Below are positions 44,865-57,096 of a stretch of DNA of 64,000 bases, piece after piece. Location of the stretch: assembly GCA_030737875.1 (NCBI GenBank), contig CM060926.1, positions 168,167,079 to 168,231,078 of the forward strand, in the 5' to 3' direction. The notes under the pieces are model-generated. The model made no database searches and had not been told where the DNA came from. It saw nothing but the letters and a program-made list of their open reading frames with translations. Positions within the stretch are counted from its first letter, which is position 1; each line of letters opens with the position of its first letter. The position numbers and the translations under genes are program-made. The stretch is from Allium sativum. Its lineage: Eukaryota; Streptophyta; Magnoliopsida; Asparagales; Amaryllidaceae.

Positions 44865-47323
44865 TGTGATGGCCTGCCCCGCACCAGTCGACATTTCCCT
44901 AGAAATGCGCTGTGTCATTGCCCAACTAGCATAGGATAGTAGTCAAAAGAAAGGGATTTGAAATGATGAACTACCAAAGAACCTGTAGTGTGTCTCACAG
45001 CGTATGAATAAAATATAATAATAACATAACTTGATATAAAACAGGCGAGACAGTGCATAAGCTAAAAACTAAACTATATCCATCAGAGTAGAGGAAACCA
45101 AAATACAGCTTATGACCCAAACCGTCATTATTACAACTTCAACATACTGTCTTTAAAGAAAAAAAATAAGAGGTACACTGTTATTGCCCAAAGTAGTGAC
45201 CAGTAACAACCTAGGGAGAATATATGTAAATAGTATGTGGAAGCCTCCTGCTCAACGCCGGACAGCTACTCGTGCATAACCACCTAACCTGTCTCTAGTC
45301 TGCTCGTTTAGGATCACCCAGAGTAATAAGAAGAGACATAAAACTCTAGGTCGTACAAAAGTCTAGTATGAGCAATAACAGCAAAACATAACAATAACAG
45401 GTATAAATAATCATACCTAAACCTGGACCTGCAACCAAAGAGTTAGCACAACACGATGTACAATACTCTAAGGTATCATTAACATATCATGTAAAAATGG
45501 GAATGTGCGTGTCTTGGTGATAGCGAACATCAAACATAATAATCTTCCTTACATCTCTCACTCAGTGCGTAAATATACGATATCCACCGCTTTGATCACC
45601 AGAACCATTTGGGGCCATGACGGAGCCCAGCTCCATCCAAAACTTACTACGACTACTTTGCCCTAGGGGGTCCTGATGGAGTTCGACTCCATAAACTTTG
45701 ACCCCACCGCACTGGTCCATTGTCAATGCCCCTCCCATCAATAGTGAATCAATATTATAGATATCGATAACCTGTTTGCACACGTCCCGCAGAAAAGTCC
45801 AGCTCATGAAGTTAATACATTGGTTCCCATCTGGATCCTAAGTAATAACTTCCCATTTGGACTTCCTTTGCATCTCGGGTTTTTGTTCTTCTTCAGGTTT
45901 GGTTCGAATATGCATAGTGCTCCAGTCATCATCGATTCGGTTCGGGTCTCTCATACCTCGACTCATTTCTGGTTTCATTCGGTTCGTGGCTCATAGTTCG
46001 TGGCCCCTTGATCGGTTTGGTTTAGACCACTCGGTTCAGTTCATATGTTCTTCCTCATCTCCAGCTCCCGGTTCGGTTTGGTTAAACCAAACCGACCCCA
46101 TCCATTTCTCCATCTCCTCCCACGTCGATCTGGACCCGCGTCCTAATTCTAGTCTGATCTGATCCCCTTCCCAACACCAACTCTATGCAAGTGTCTTCCT
46201 TCTTGCCATATTGCTGAAGATGCCACCACTCCGGTTCGGCCCGTATACTTTGGTATAGTTCGAGACATATACCCCGATCCGATCCCCCTACCCGATCCGA
46301 TTCGGATCTCTGCAGATTTCTAGCAAGCTGTTTTGCCTCCATTATCATCATACGACACCGTTTTGAACCATTCTAAATTTACTAAACAATCACAAAACAT
46401 CTCAAACAACAGTAACAACATATAGGTTTAACCAACAAGATCAAAACATCAGGCATATAGGTTATTTTAGATCAAACATGCCCAAAAAGCATGATTTTCC
46501 CCTTAACCATGTTTAACTATAGGATCAACAAACTTAATCCAAATTAACCCAAATTTTTATCAAAGGAATAAAATAATATTCTAGAATTTTTACATATTTT
46601 TTTAGATTTTTATGATGCACAATTTCGCTAATTATCACTAGTCACCCCTTACTTAGCCGTAATTAGTGAATAAAAGTGCAAATCACTCACCTTAGCCGTA
46701 AATAAATTCTTAGATCTGAAACTCCATTGATTTGGGTCGAATTCCTATGCATAGCAGCAGACCTATCTCTGATTCGATGCTAATCTGCCTTGATTTGATG
46801 TAGATTTGCTTAATATGTGATAAAAAGGTGATTTGGGAGTAATTTAGAAGATGTAGGTCATTGCTAGGGTTCACGAAAGGTTAGTGGTGGCTAGAAAACT
46901 GAAATGAAATGTTTTCCCAAATCCTTTCATCCCTTCCATAACCCTAATCCCGAAATGGGTTATGGGCTTAGCTGCTAATTACCCCGTTAAGCCCAATTGT
47001 GTTGTCTTTCATCTTCCAAACCATATTTCAGCCATATCTCCCAAACAATAAGTCCGTTTGATTATGTGACCACTCTATGGAAAGGTAAGCCATCATTCTA
47101 ATCAAATGGAAGTGGTTTCAGGTCAAAACTCCTAACCAATCTAAAATTATAGGTGAAACAAGATTCACCAGGGGCAAAAGAATCATATAAAATTCGGAAA
47201 AAATCATGAACATGGGAAATGACCCCAATAGTCATTCCCCAAAGTTACATGACCATATGACCTCGCATGAAAATAAAATAAATATTCTACGATCCTCCGA
47301 TACGTAGAATACGGGTCATTACA
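44865..47323 (-). repeat. 5' LTR of the truncated Ty3 element
   Basis: Inverted ends TGTAATGACCCG and GGCCATCACA with the primer site two bases away. No second copy is in the window. Short frames inside have no product. Confidence 0.8.
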
Positions 47324-47599
47324 ACATTCCTACATCCAAATTCTCCTCCATTCTACACAATTAACACGTGAATTGCACGTATAAACTCTTGTAATTCCAT
47401 TGAACACATGGACTGTATGTCTGCATGTAACTAATTCTTGTAATCAGTTAGTATAACAATAAGATTATAAAGTGGACGTAGGCTACATCTACAGCCGAAC
47501 CACTATAAAAACCTTGTGTGTTCCCTGTTATTTACTCTTTACTGCATTTTGTGATCTATGATCTGCATTGGGGTGTTAGTGCCATTTTTTGGTCTAATA
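47324..47599 (+). repeat. Array LTR a2, 3' 276 bases only
   Basis: From CTACATCCAAATTCTCCTCC on it matches the last quarter of the other array LTRs, ending TCTAATA before TTTTGGTGCCAGG. Its first three quarters were removed with the neighbouring Ty3 deletion. Confidence 0.85.
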
Positions 47600-47677
47600 T
47601 TTTGGTGCCAGGAAGGGGAGCAAATGATATTACTTCTTCTAGCTTGAAAGGAAACTGATTGCTCAACCATTGGATCA

Positions 47678-48835
47678 ATGGTGAAAAGAAAGAAGGACGG
47701 AACTTTCTTCTGTACCGAAAGTGTTGATTTTGAAGGTGCTAGAAACGAAAACAGCGAGGAATCATCCTCTCATGGAAATCCATCAGCATACTTGACCCGA
47801 GACGAGATGGATGGAATTCTCGCTGATTTGAGAGCCCAGTTGGAAAGGCAAGATGATCTCATTCGTAAACAACTAGAGATGTTGGATGAGTTCTTCGCTC
47901 AGATGGATGGTTGGCCGAGCGGCAACGAACAACGCATTGGAAATGAAGCCACTAAAGCGGTTCATGCATCAAATGGACTCGGGGGCAACCCCCTCACTCT
48001 TAGAAATAGTCAGGCACGTCCAACTTCAGCATCGGTTCAAATGGATATCAGAATGCAAGCTTCCACTCAATTGCAGGATACGACACGTGATGGAGAGCCG
48101 GAACCAGCTCGTGATGGGGGCCCACCACCGGGTCGGGTCGCCCTCTCGAACCGCGAGCCGCGGCCCCCATGATCCACAAACCCGCCTCCACGACCCGCTT
48201 CCAGTGGCTCACCAACAGCTTTGTCCTTCTTTTATGCTCAACGCTAGGGGCACCAGCTCCAATATCGGAAATTTACATCAGATTTTCAATGGAAATCGAC
48301 TAGAAGATCTAATTCAGCGCCTCTCGAGAGGCCGTACTTCTCAAAACGACGTGGATGACGTCAACCACACTCCTTTCACGTAGGAAACCAAGAATTCCTA
48401 CAATCCCTCAGATTTCAAACTTCCACAACTGGAGCCCTATAATGGCAGGATGGATCCTACCGTGCATCTGATCATTATAAACGACATATGGAAGTTCAAT
48501 TGGCGTCGGAAAACGTCATGGAAAAGTGCTTTCCTCTCTTTCTGACTTATATAGCTGCTATGTGGATTCGACAGCTAGCACCAGATTCGATCAACAGCTA
48601 GATCATGTTGGTCATTTGCTTCATTAAACCATTTCAGGTCCGCATTGCATGAACCAAGAATGTCATGTCCCTTACTTCAATCAAGCAGAGATCTGGTGAA
48701 ATCCTGCATTCATTCCTTGAGAGATTCAACACTGCATTAGCATATGTGGATAGACCTGAACCATCTATGGTATTGATGGCGGCAATATTCGGTGTTCTGG
48801 ATACATCGGAGTTCAAAACCTCTTTGTACCGGTGA
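47678..48835 (+). pseudogene. Array gag remnant 1 (unit a2-b), truncated
   Basis: The ATG at 47678 opens MVKRKKDGTF, then a 164-codon N-terminal part rich in charged residues and GDP-like Pro/Arg runs, stopping at 48172. Further on, other frames carry the retrotransposon gag core (AAMWIRQLAPDSINS, RSGEILHSFLERFN). It is cut after TSEFKTSLYR by a deletion at ACCGG (48828), so the zinc-knuckle part present in the other units is missing. Confidence 0.8.
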
Positions 48836-48971
48836 CATCAGCCCATACGTACGAAACCGACTCATGGTCTCCAGTCGTGTTTGGCAAACGATTGCTGCAT
48901 TTTCTTGAATTAGTAATAAGCATTGAGCTCCAACTCCAAACTGGACCCATCTAGTATAAACAAACTTTCAT

Positions 48972-49165
48972 TGATTTTCCTCGGTCGTCTTACTCCGGTA
49001 AGGCCGTCCTGGAACCTTCATTGCTTTTCCTTGGTCATCTTACTCCGGTAAGGCCGTCTTGGAACCTTCATTGCATTTCCTTGGTCGCCTTACCTCGGTA
49101 AGGCCATCTTGAAACCTTATAGCATTTCCTTGGTTTCCTTACTCCAGTAAGGCCGTATCAGAGCC
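48972..49165 (+). repeat. 50-bp minisatellite in array interior 1
   Basis: Four units of about 50 bases with the core CTTACTCCGGTAAGGCCGTC. CTTAC and GTAAG can pair around a four-base loop; loops vary between units. Confidence 0.85.
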
Positions 49166-49275
49166 ATTTTTGCATTGTTTGTCTTATCATCTTGTAGGTA
49201 CATACTTCTGGACTTCTTTGATTATCCATAACACATCTTCCTTCAACTAGCAAGACATGTTCTCGGGGACAAACT

Positions 49276-50316
49276 TGTTGACATGCTTTTTGGTTAAAGC
49301 TGTCACACATGAAATATCTGGATAGCATCGCGCTCAAGCATGGAAAACATCGTCAGAAAACAGGGAGCGGTTTGGTTGAAGTCGCGTCGCAAACATAAAC
49401 TGGCATAAAACTCCAATCAGATGACCACTTTTGGGCCCGAAAACATCAATTACAGAGATTTGATCAGTAACTTTTGTAGCCCTCTGAATAAGCCTTTGGT
49501 AGAGCTTTCGTTGGCTCAATCGAACTTATGGCTTCGAAGTTATGCCCGTTTCCGTGTATGGGTATTTGGCATCGATCAAAAATCGCTTGGACGAAGCATT
49601 GAAGACTCAGATTCCTGGAACTTAGAGTGGCTCGCCCCCCTCACGCGGCTTGTGCAGCCACTACCGGATCGCCCCATAGGGATCTCTCCCACTCGGCTTG
49701 TAGGCCACGACCTGACTTGTGTTGCCACCATTGACCACGACCTGGTTCGTGGTGCACCCCTAGGTCATGAACCGCCTGATGCCTCGCACTGTTTTGACCT
49801 ATTATCATGGCTATTTCACTCCTATCAATCCAAATCTGATCATACATCGCATAGGATGATTTGGATAGGATTTCCGGATGCTTTCCACCTCATTTCGAGA
49901 TTTTTGGGATGCGTGCCATGTGCCTCACGAAATGGTATCAGGAAACTCCTATAAATACACCAACTGAGGGCATTTTGAGGGATCTTTTGGCCATTCTTCT
50001 CTACGGCTTCCACCATTACTGAGGACAAGGACTTTTCACCTTCCTACATCCAAATTCTCCTCCTTTCTATACAATTAACAAGTGAATTGTTTGTATAAAC
50101 TCTTGTAATTCCATTAAACACACGGATTGCGTGTCTACATGTAACTAATTCTTGTAATATGTCAGTATAACAATAAGATTATAAAGTGGACGTAGACTAC
50201 ATCTACAGTCGAACCACTATGAAAAAAACCTCGTGTGTTCCCTGTTATTTACTCTTCACTGCATTTTGTGATCTGCGGTCTGCATTTGGATTTTAGTGCC
50301 ATTTTTTGGTCTTACA
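49276..50316 (+). repeat. Array LTR b (1041 bp)
   Basis: TGTTGACATGC to TCTTACA. TATA box at 49950. It is followed by TTTTGGCATGCCACG, a mutated version of the primer-site region. Confidence 0.9.
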
Positions 50317-50396
50317 TTTTGGCATGCCACGAAGGGAAGCACACTATATTACTTCTTCTAGCTTGAAAGGAAACCGATTGCTCTGCCATTGGATCA

Positions 50397-52073
50397 GTGG
50401 TGAAAAGAAGGACAGAACCTTCTCCCGTATCGAAGGTGCTGATGTTGAAGGCGCTAGAAACGAGAATAGTGAGGAAGCATCCTCTCATGGAAATCCATCA
50501 GCATACTTGACCCGAGACGAGATGGACGGAGTTCTCGCTGATTCAAGAGCCCTGATGGAAAGGAAAGATGATCTCATCCATAAACAGCGAGAGATGATGG
50601 ACAAGTTCTTCGCTCGGATGGATGGAAGGCCGAGCGGCAACGAACAATGCATTGGAAATGAAGCCACTGAAGCGGTTCATGCATCAAATGGACTCGAGGG
50701 CAACCCCTTTACTCTTGAAATGGTCAGGCTTGACCAAGTTTGGCTCTGGTTCGAATGGATATCTGAATGCATGCTTCCACTCAGCAGAAGGATACGTCTC
50801 ATGATGGAAAGCCGGAACCGGCTCGTGTTGGGGGACCACGACCGAGTTGGATCGCCCTCCTCGAACCACGAGCCACGACCCCCATGGTCCACGAACCGGC
50901 CTCCATGATCCGCTCTGATTGGCTCACCAACAACTTCCTCCTTCTTTTATGCTCAATGCTGGGGCCACCAGCTCCGATATTAGCAATTTAGAATAGCTTT
51001 TCAATGGAAATCAACTAGCAGATCTAATTAAACGCCTTTTGAGAGGCCGTACTTCTCAAAACGACGTGGATGACGTCAACCACACTCCTTTTACACAGGA
51101 AATCAAGAATACCCGCAAACCGCCGAATTTCAAACTTCCATAACTCGAGCCCTATATTGGTAGGACGGATACTACCGTGCATCTGATGCATTATAAACGA
51201 AATATGGAAGTTCAATCGGCGTTGGAAAATGTCATGGGAAAGTGCTTTCCTCCCTTTCTGATTGATATAGCTGCTATGTGGATTCGGCAGTTAGCACCGA
51301 AATCAATCAACAGCTGGAGCATGTTGATCACTTGCTTCATTGAACAATTTCGGGTCCACATTGCACGACCAAAGAATGTCATGTCCCTCACTTAGATCAA
51401 GCAGAGGTCTGGTGAAACACTGCATTCATTCCTTAAGAGATTCAACACTGCAATAGCATATGTGGATAGACCCGACGCATCTATGGTATTGATGGCGGCA
51501 ATATCCAGTATTCTGGATACATCGGAGTTTAAAACTTCTTTGTACCGGGACTTGCCAGGAGATATCAGCGAATTCTACTTTGAAGCGGATAGATTTCTGC
51601 GTAAGGAAAACACAAAATCCGAGAAGGCTATTCTAGATGTTAATATGATTAAAGGTGGAACGCCATCTGATTCTAGAAAAGGCAATGACAAGGGCAAAGG
51701 AACAACCACTGCAAAGAATGACCGCAGTGCTCAGCCCCGGAGAGGGCTCAAATATGAAAAGTACAATGAACTCAATCATCGCTGACAGACATGTACGTGG
51801 ATACAGAAGGTTCCACCTCATATGCAAGGCCTCCCAAGAGGTAGCCAACGGTAGCACAGCGCAACTTCAGAAGACATTGCATATTTCATGACATAGATGA
51901 TCATAACACTGACGACTGCGTACATTTACGAGACCTTATTAAGGACTGGGTCAGACGAGGAGAACTACCCGAGTGTGTAACTCAACCAACAACGCCCACA
52001 CCTGCACTGCCATCACCTATTCCGGAGAGGGAACGATCCTGGATCGAGCAATCATGGGATTATCATTAATTGA
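50397..52073 (+). pseudogene. Array gag remnant 2 (unit b-c)
   Basis: The usual ATG is GTG at 50397. The N-terminal half reads in one frame to about 50908. The gag core (51177-51395) has AAMWIRQLAPKSINSWSM and FIEQFRVHIA, then a TAG. The next segment (51462-51785) has SILDTSEFKTSLYRDLPG and EADRFLRKE. A knuckle-like CIFHDIDDHNTDDC lies near 51880, with GH changed to DH. It ends near GIIIN, where pol should follow. Confidence 0.8.
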
Positions 52074-52315
52074 TTCTACTAAGAGGATTTCATTACTGTG
52101 CCGGACTCCAGACGTGGTTCATGTTTTTAGGCTTTTAGGCGAGTTCTCGCCCCTCTTTGTCTTTTCTGCATGCAATAAAAGCGGTCACATCAGCCCATAT
52201 GCACGGACCCGACTTTTCGTCCCTAGTCGTGTCCTGCAAACGATCGCTGCATTTTCACGAATTAGTAATAAGCATCGAGCTCCGGCTGCGAACTGGACCC
52301 GTTCGGTATAAACAA

Positions 52316-52515
52316 ACTTTCATCGCTTTTCCTTGATCGTCTTACTTTGGTAAGGCCGTCCTGGAACCTTCATTGCTTTTCCTTGGTCGTCTTACTCCAG
52401 TAAGGCCATCCTAGAACCTTCATTGCATTTCCTTGGTCGTCTTACCACAGTAAGGCCGTCTTGGAAATTTATAGCATTTCCTTGGTCGTCATACTCCGGT
52501 AAGGCTGTCACGGAG
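52316..52515 (+). repeat. 50-bp minisatellite in array interior 2
   Basis: Four units with CTTACTTTGGTAAG, CTTACTCCAGTAAG, CTTACCACAGTAAG and CATACTCCGGTAAG; the five-base stem is mostly kept. Confidence 0.85.
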
Positions 52516-52627
52516 CCATTTTTGCATTGTTTGTCTTATTATCCTGCAGGTAGATACTGCTGGACTTCTTTGATTATCCAGAACACATCTTCCTTCAACT
52601 AGCAAGACATGTTTTAGAAGGGAAACT

Positions 52628-53662
52628 TATCGACACGCTTTTCGGTTAAAGCCATCACACATGGAATATCTGGATAGCATTGTGCTCAAGCATGGAAATC
52701 GTCATCAGAAAAAAGGGAGAGATTTGGTTGAAGTCGCATCGCAAACATAATTTGGCCCGAAACTCCTATCAGACGACATCATTTGGGCCTGAAAACATCA
52801 ATTACAGAATTTTTCTTAGTAACTCTTGTAGCCCTCTGAATTAGCTCCAGGTAGAGAATTCGTGTGGCTCAATTGAACTTACGGTTTGGAAGTTACGCCA
52901 TTTCCGTGAATGGGTGTAATTTGGCATCGATGTGCAATCGCTTGGACGAAGCATTGAAGACTTGGATTCCTGGAACTTAGATTGGCTCGCCCCCTCACTC
53001 GGCTCGTGCAGCCACCACCGGCTCGCCCCCTAAGGCTCTCTCCCACTCCGCTCGTGGGCCATGACCTGGCTCATGGTACCCCCCTTGACCACGACCCGGT
53101 TCGTGGTGCACCCCTAGGTCACAAACCACCTACAGCCTCACACTGTTTTGATCTATTATCATGGCTATTTTCACTCCTATCAATCCGGATTTGATCATAC
53201 ATGGCATAGGACGACTTGGAGAGGATTTCTGGATGTTTTGCACCTCATTTAGAGATTTTTGGGATGCATGCCACATGCCTCACAAAACGATATCAGGAAA
53301 CGCCTATAAATACACCAACTGAGGGCATTTTGAGGGATCTTTTGGCCATTCTTCTCTACGGCTTCCACCATTACTGGGGGCAAGGATTTTTCATCTTCCT
53401 ACATCCAAATTCTCCTCCTTTCTACATAATTAAAACATGAATTGCGTGTATAAACTCTTGTAATTCCATTAAACACACGGATTGCGTGTCTACATGTAAC
53501 TAATTCTTGTAATATGTCAGTATAGAAATAAGATTATAAAGTAGGTGTAGTCTACATCTACATCCTAACAACTATAAAAAACCTCGTGTTTTCCCTGTTA
53601 TTTACTCTTTACTAGATTCTGTGGTCTGCATTTGGATGTTAGTGCCATTTTTTGGTATAACA
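52628..53662 (+). repeat. Array LTR c (1035 bp)
   Basis: TATCGACACGC to GTATAACA, TATA box at 53305. Followed by TTTTGGCGTGCCAGGAAGGG, the best-preserved primer-site region. Confidence 0.9.
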
Positions 53663-53742
53663 TTTTGGCGTGCCAGGAAGGGGAGCACATGATATTTCTT
53701 CTTCTAGCTTGAAAGGAAACCGATTTCTCATCCATTGGAACA

Positions 53743-55423
53743 ATGGTGAAAAGAAAGAAGAACAGAGCCTTCTCCCATACCGAAGGGGCTCATGTTGAAG
53801 GCGCTAAAAATGAAAACAGCGAGGAAGCATCCTCTCATGGAAATCCATCAGCATACTTCACCCGAGACAAGACGGATGGAGTTCTCGCTGAATTGAGAGC
53901 CTAGATAGAAAGGCAAGATGATCTCATCCATAAACAGCGGGAGATGATGGACGAGTTCTTCGCTCGGATGGATGGCAGGGCAAGCAGCAACGAACAACGC
54001 ATTGGTAATGAAGCCACTGAACTGGTTCTTGCATCAAGTGGACTCGGGGGCAACTAACTCACTCTTGGAAATGGTCAGACACGTCCAACTTCAGCTCCGG
54101 TTCGAATGGATATCCAAATGCAAACTTCCACTCAGTAGTAGGATACGACTCGTGATGGAGTGTTGTAACCAGCTCGTGATGGAGACCCATGACTGGGTCG
54201 GATCGCCCCTTCAACCAGGAACCGCGACCCCCATGGTCGACGAATAGGCCTCCACGACACACTCCCAATGGCTCACCAACAACTTCATCCTTCTTTTATG
54301 CTCAACACTAGGGGCACCAGCTCCGATATCGGAAATTTACATCAGATTTTCAAAGGAAATCGGCTAGAATATCTAATTCAACGCCTCTAGAGAGGTCGTA
54401 CTTCTCAAAACGATGTGGATGACATCAACCACACTCCTTTCACATAGGAAATCAAGAATTCCTACAATCCCCCGGATTTCAAACTTCCAAAACTGGAGCC
54501 CGATAACGGAAGCATGGATCCTACCATGGATCTGATGCGTTATAAACGACATATGGAAGTTCAATCGGCGTTGGAAAACATCATGGCAAAGTGCTATCCT
54601 CTCTTTCGGACTGATATAGTTGCTATGTGGATTCGACAGCTAGCACCGGAATCGATCTACAGTTGGAGCATGTTGATCACTTGCTTCATTGAATAATTTC
54701 GAGTCCACATTACACGACTCAAGAATGTCATGTCCCTCTCTTCAATCAAGCAGAAGTCTGGTGAAACCCTGCGTTCATTCCTTGAGAGATTCAATACTGC
54801 AGTAGCATATGTGGATAGACCCAAACTATCTATGGTATTGATGGCAGCAGTATCCGGTGTTTTGGATACATCAGAGTTCAAAACCTCTTTGTACTGGGAC
54901 TTGCCACGAGATCTCGGCGAATTCTACTTTGAAGCGGGTAGATTTCTGCATGAGTAAGATGCAAAATCCAAGAAGGGTATTCTTGATGTTAACATTCTTA
55001 AAGGCGGAGCGCCGTCTGATTCTAGAAAAGGCAAAGAAAAGGGCAAAGGAACGCCACTTAAAAGAATGATCTCAATGCTCAGTCCCGGAGAGGGCTCAAA
55101 TATGAAAAGTGCACTGAACTCAATTCACTGCTGACAGACATCTACATGGATACAGGAGGTTCCACCTCATATCCAAGGCCTCTCAGGAGGGAACCAATGC
55201 TAGCACAGCGCAACTCCTGGAGACATTGCATATTTCAAGACATAGACGGTCATAACACTGACAACTACAGACATTTACGAGGCCTTATGAGGACCGGGTC
55301 AAACGAGGAGAACTACCCAAGTATGTAACTCAACCAACAATGCCCACACCTGCACTGCCACCACCTATTCCCTGGAAAGGGAATGATCCTGGATCGAGCA
55401 ATCGCAGGATTATCATTAATTGA
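53743..55423 (+). pseudogene. Array gag remnant 3 (unit c-d)
   Basis: The ATG at 53743 is followed by early stops. The core at 54514-54696 (AMWIRQLAPESIYSWSM) and the C-terminal core at 54730-54957 (KSGETLRSFLERFNTAVAYV) are open separately. The knuckle-like motif reads CIFQDIDGHNTDNY, with His and Cys ligands lost. Ends at TGA 55421. Confidence 0.8.
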
Positions 55424-55667
55424 TTCCACGCTGAGAATCTCTTCAGTATGCCGAACTCCGATCCGCGGTTCATGTTTTTTGGCTTTAAGCGACTTCTTAC
55501 CCCTCTTTGTCTTTTCTTCATGTAATAAAACCGGTGGCATCAGCCCACACGTACGAAACCGACTCATGGTCTCCAGTCGTGTTTGGCAAACGATCACTAC
55601 ATTTTCATGAATTAGTAATAAGCATTGAGCTCCGACTCCAAACTGGACTCATCCGGTGTAAGGAAAC

Positions 55668-55865
55668 TTTCATTGCTTTTCCTCAGTCGTCTTACTCCGG
55701 TAAGGCCGTCCTGGAACCTTCATCGCTTTACCTCGGTCATCTTACTCCGGTAAGGCCGTCCTAGAGCCTTCATTGCATTTCCTTGGTCGTCTTACAACGG
55801 TAAGGCCATCTTGGAACCTTATAGCATTTACTTGGTCATCTTACTCCGGTAAGGTCGTCTCACAG
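55668..55865 (+). repeat. 50-bp minisatellite in array interior 3
   Basis: CTTACnnCGG cores at 55691, 55741, 55791 and 55840, a 50-50-49 spacing. Confidence 0.88.
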
Positions 55866-55976
55866 CCATTTTTGCATTGTTTGTCTTATCATCCTGCAAG
55901 TACATACTCTGGACTTCTTTGATTATCCAGAACACATCTTCCTTCAACCAGTAAGACATGTTCTGGGGGGAAAACT

Positions 55977-57017
55977 TATTGACACGCTCTTTGGTTAAAG
56001 CTATCACACATGGAATATCTGGATAGCATTGCGCTCAAGCATGGAAAACGTCGTCAGAAAATAGGGTGTGATTTGGTTGAAGTCGCGTGCAAACATAAAC
56101 AGACCCGAAACTCCTATCAGATGACCACTTTTGGGCCCGAAAACACCAATTACAGAGCTTGTCTTAGTAACTCTTGTAGCCCTCTGAATTAGCTTCATGT
56201 AGAGCTTTCGTGCGGCTCAATCGAACTTACGGCTTTGAAGTTATGCTTATTACCGTGTATGGGTGTAATTTGGCATCGATCGGCAATCGCTTGGATGAAG
56301 CATTGAAGACTTGGATTCTTGGAACTTAGACTAGCTCGCCCCCTCACTCGGCTCGTGCAGCCACTACCGGCTCACCCCTAAGGCTCTCTACCACTCGGCT
56401 CATGGGCCACGACCTGGCTCGTGGTGCCCTCCTTCAGCATGACCCGGTTCGTGGTGCACCCCTAGGTCACGAACCGCCTACAGCCCGCATTGTTTTGACC
56501 TATTATCATGGCTATTTTCACTTCTATCAATCCGGATCTGATCATACATGGCATAGGACGACTTGGAGAGGAACTCCGGATGTTTTCCACCTCATTTCGA
56601 GATTTTTGGGAAGTGTGCCACGTGCGTCACGAAATGGTATCAGGAAACGCCTATTAATACACCAACTGGGCGCATTTTAAGGGATCTTTTGGCCATTCTA
56701 CTCTATGACTTCTGCCATTATCGAGGACAAGGACTTTCCACCTTCCTACATCCAAATTTTCCTCCTTTCTACACAATTAACATGTGAATTGCGTGTATAA
56801 ACTCTTGTAATTCCATTAAACACACAGATTGCGTGCCTACATGTAACTAATTCTTGTAATATGTCAGTATAAAAATAAGATTATAAAGTGGAATAGGCTA
56901 CATCTACAGTCGAACCACTATAAAAAAACCCTCATGTGTTCCCTGTTATTTGCTCTTTAATGCATTCTGTGATCTGTGGTCTGCATTTAGGTGTTAGTGC
57001 CAATTTTTGGTCTAACA
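55977..57017 (+). repeat. Array LTR d (1041 bp)
   Basis: TATTGACACGC to TCTAACA. The TATA box is changed to TATTAATA (56652). Confidence 0.9.
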
Positions 57018-57096
57018 TTTTGGCGTGTTAGGAAGCGAAGCACACGATATTACTTCTTATAGATTGAAAGGAAACTGATTGCTCGCCATTGGATCA

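Larger units (their letters stand above)
44451..47323 (-). mobile_element. Truncated Ty3 element inside the array: LTR, primer site, gag start
   Basis: On the minus strand an LTR runs 47323-44865 (TGTAATGACCCG to GGCCATCACA, 2459 bp). It is followed by a primer-binding site (44862-44851, TGGTATCAGAGC) and a leader. A gag-like start follows (ATG at 44729, reading on through SRNTRITGSG and TMFTTFMREMLRDV) and breaks off at 44451. The rest of the element and its left target duplication are gone, together with the array sequence once between here and 47324. This implies one deletion spanning both. Confidence 0.8.

Noticed and set aside
46082..46351. 89-codon minus-strand frame in the truncated Ty3 LTR
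   Set aside because: Lies in the middle of an LTR and has no recognised motif.
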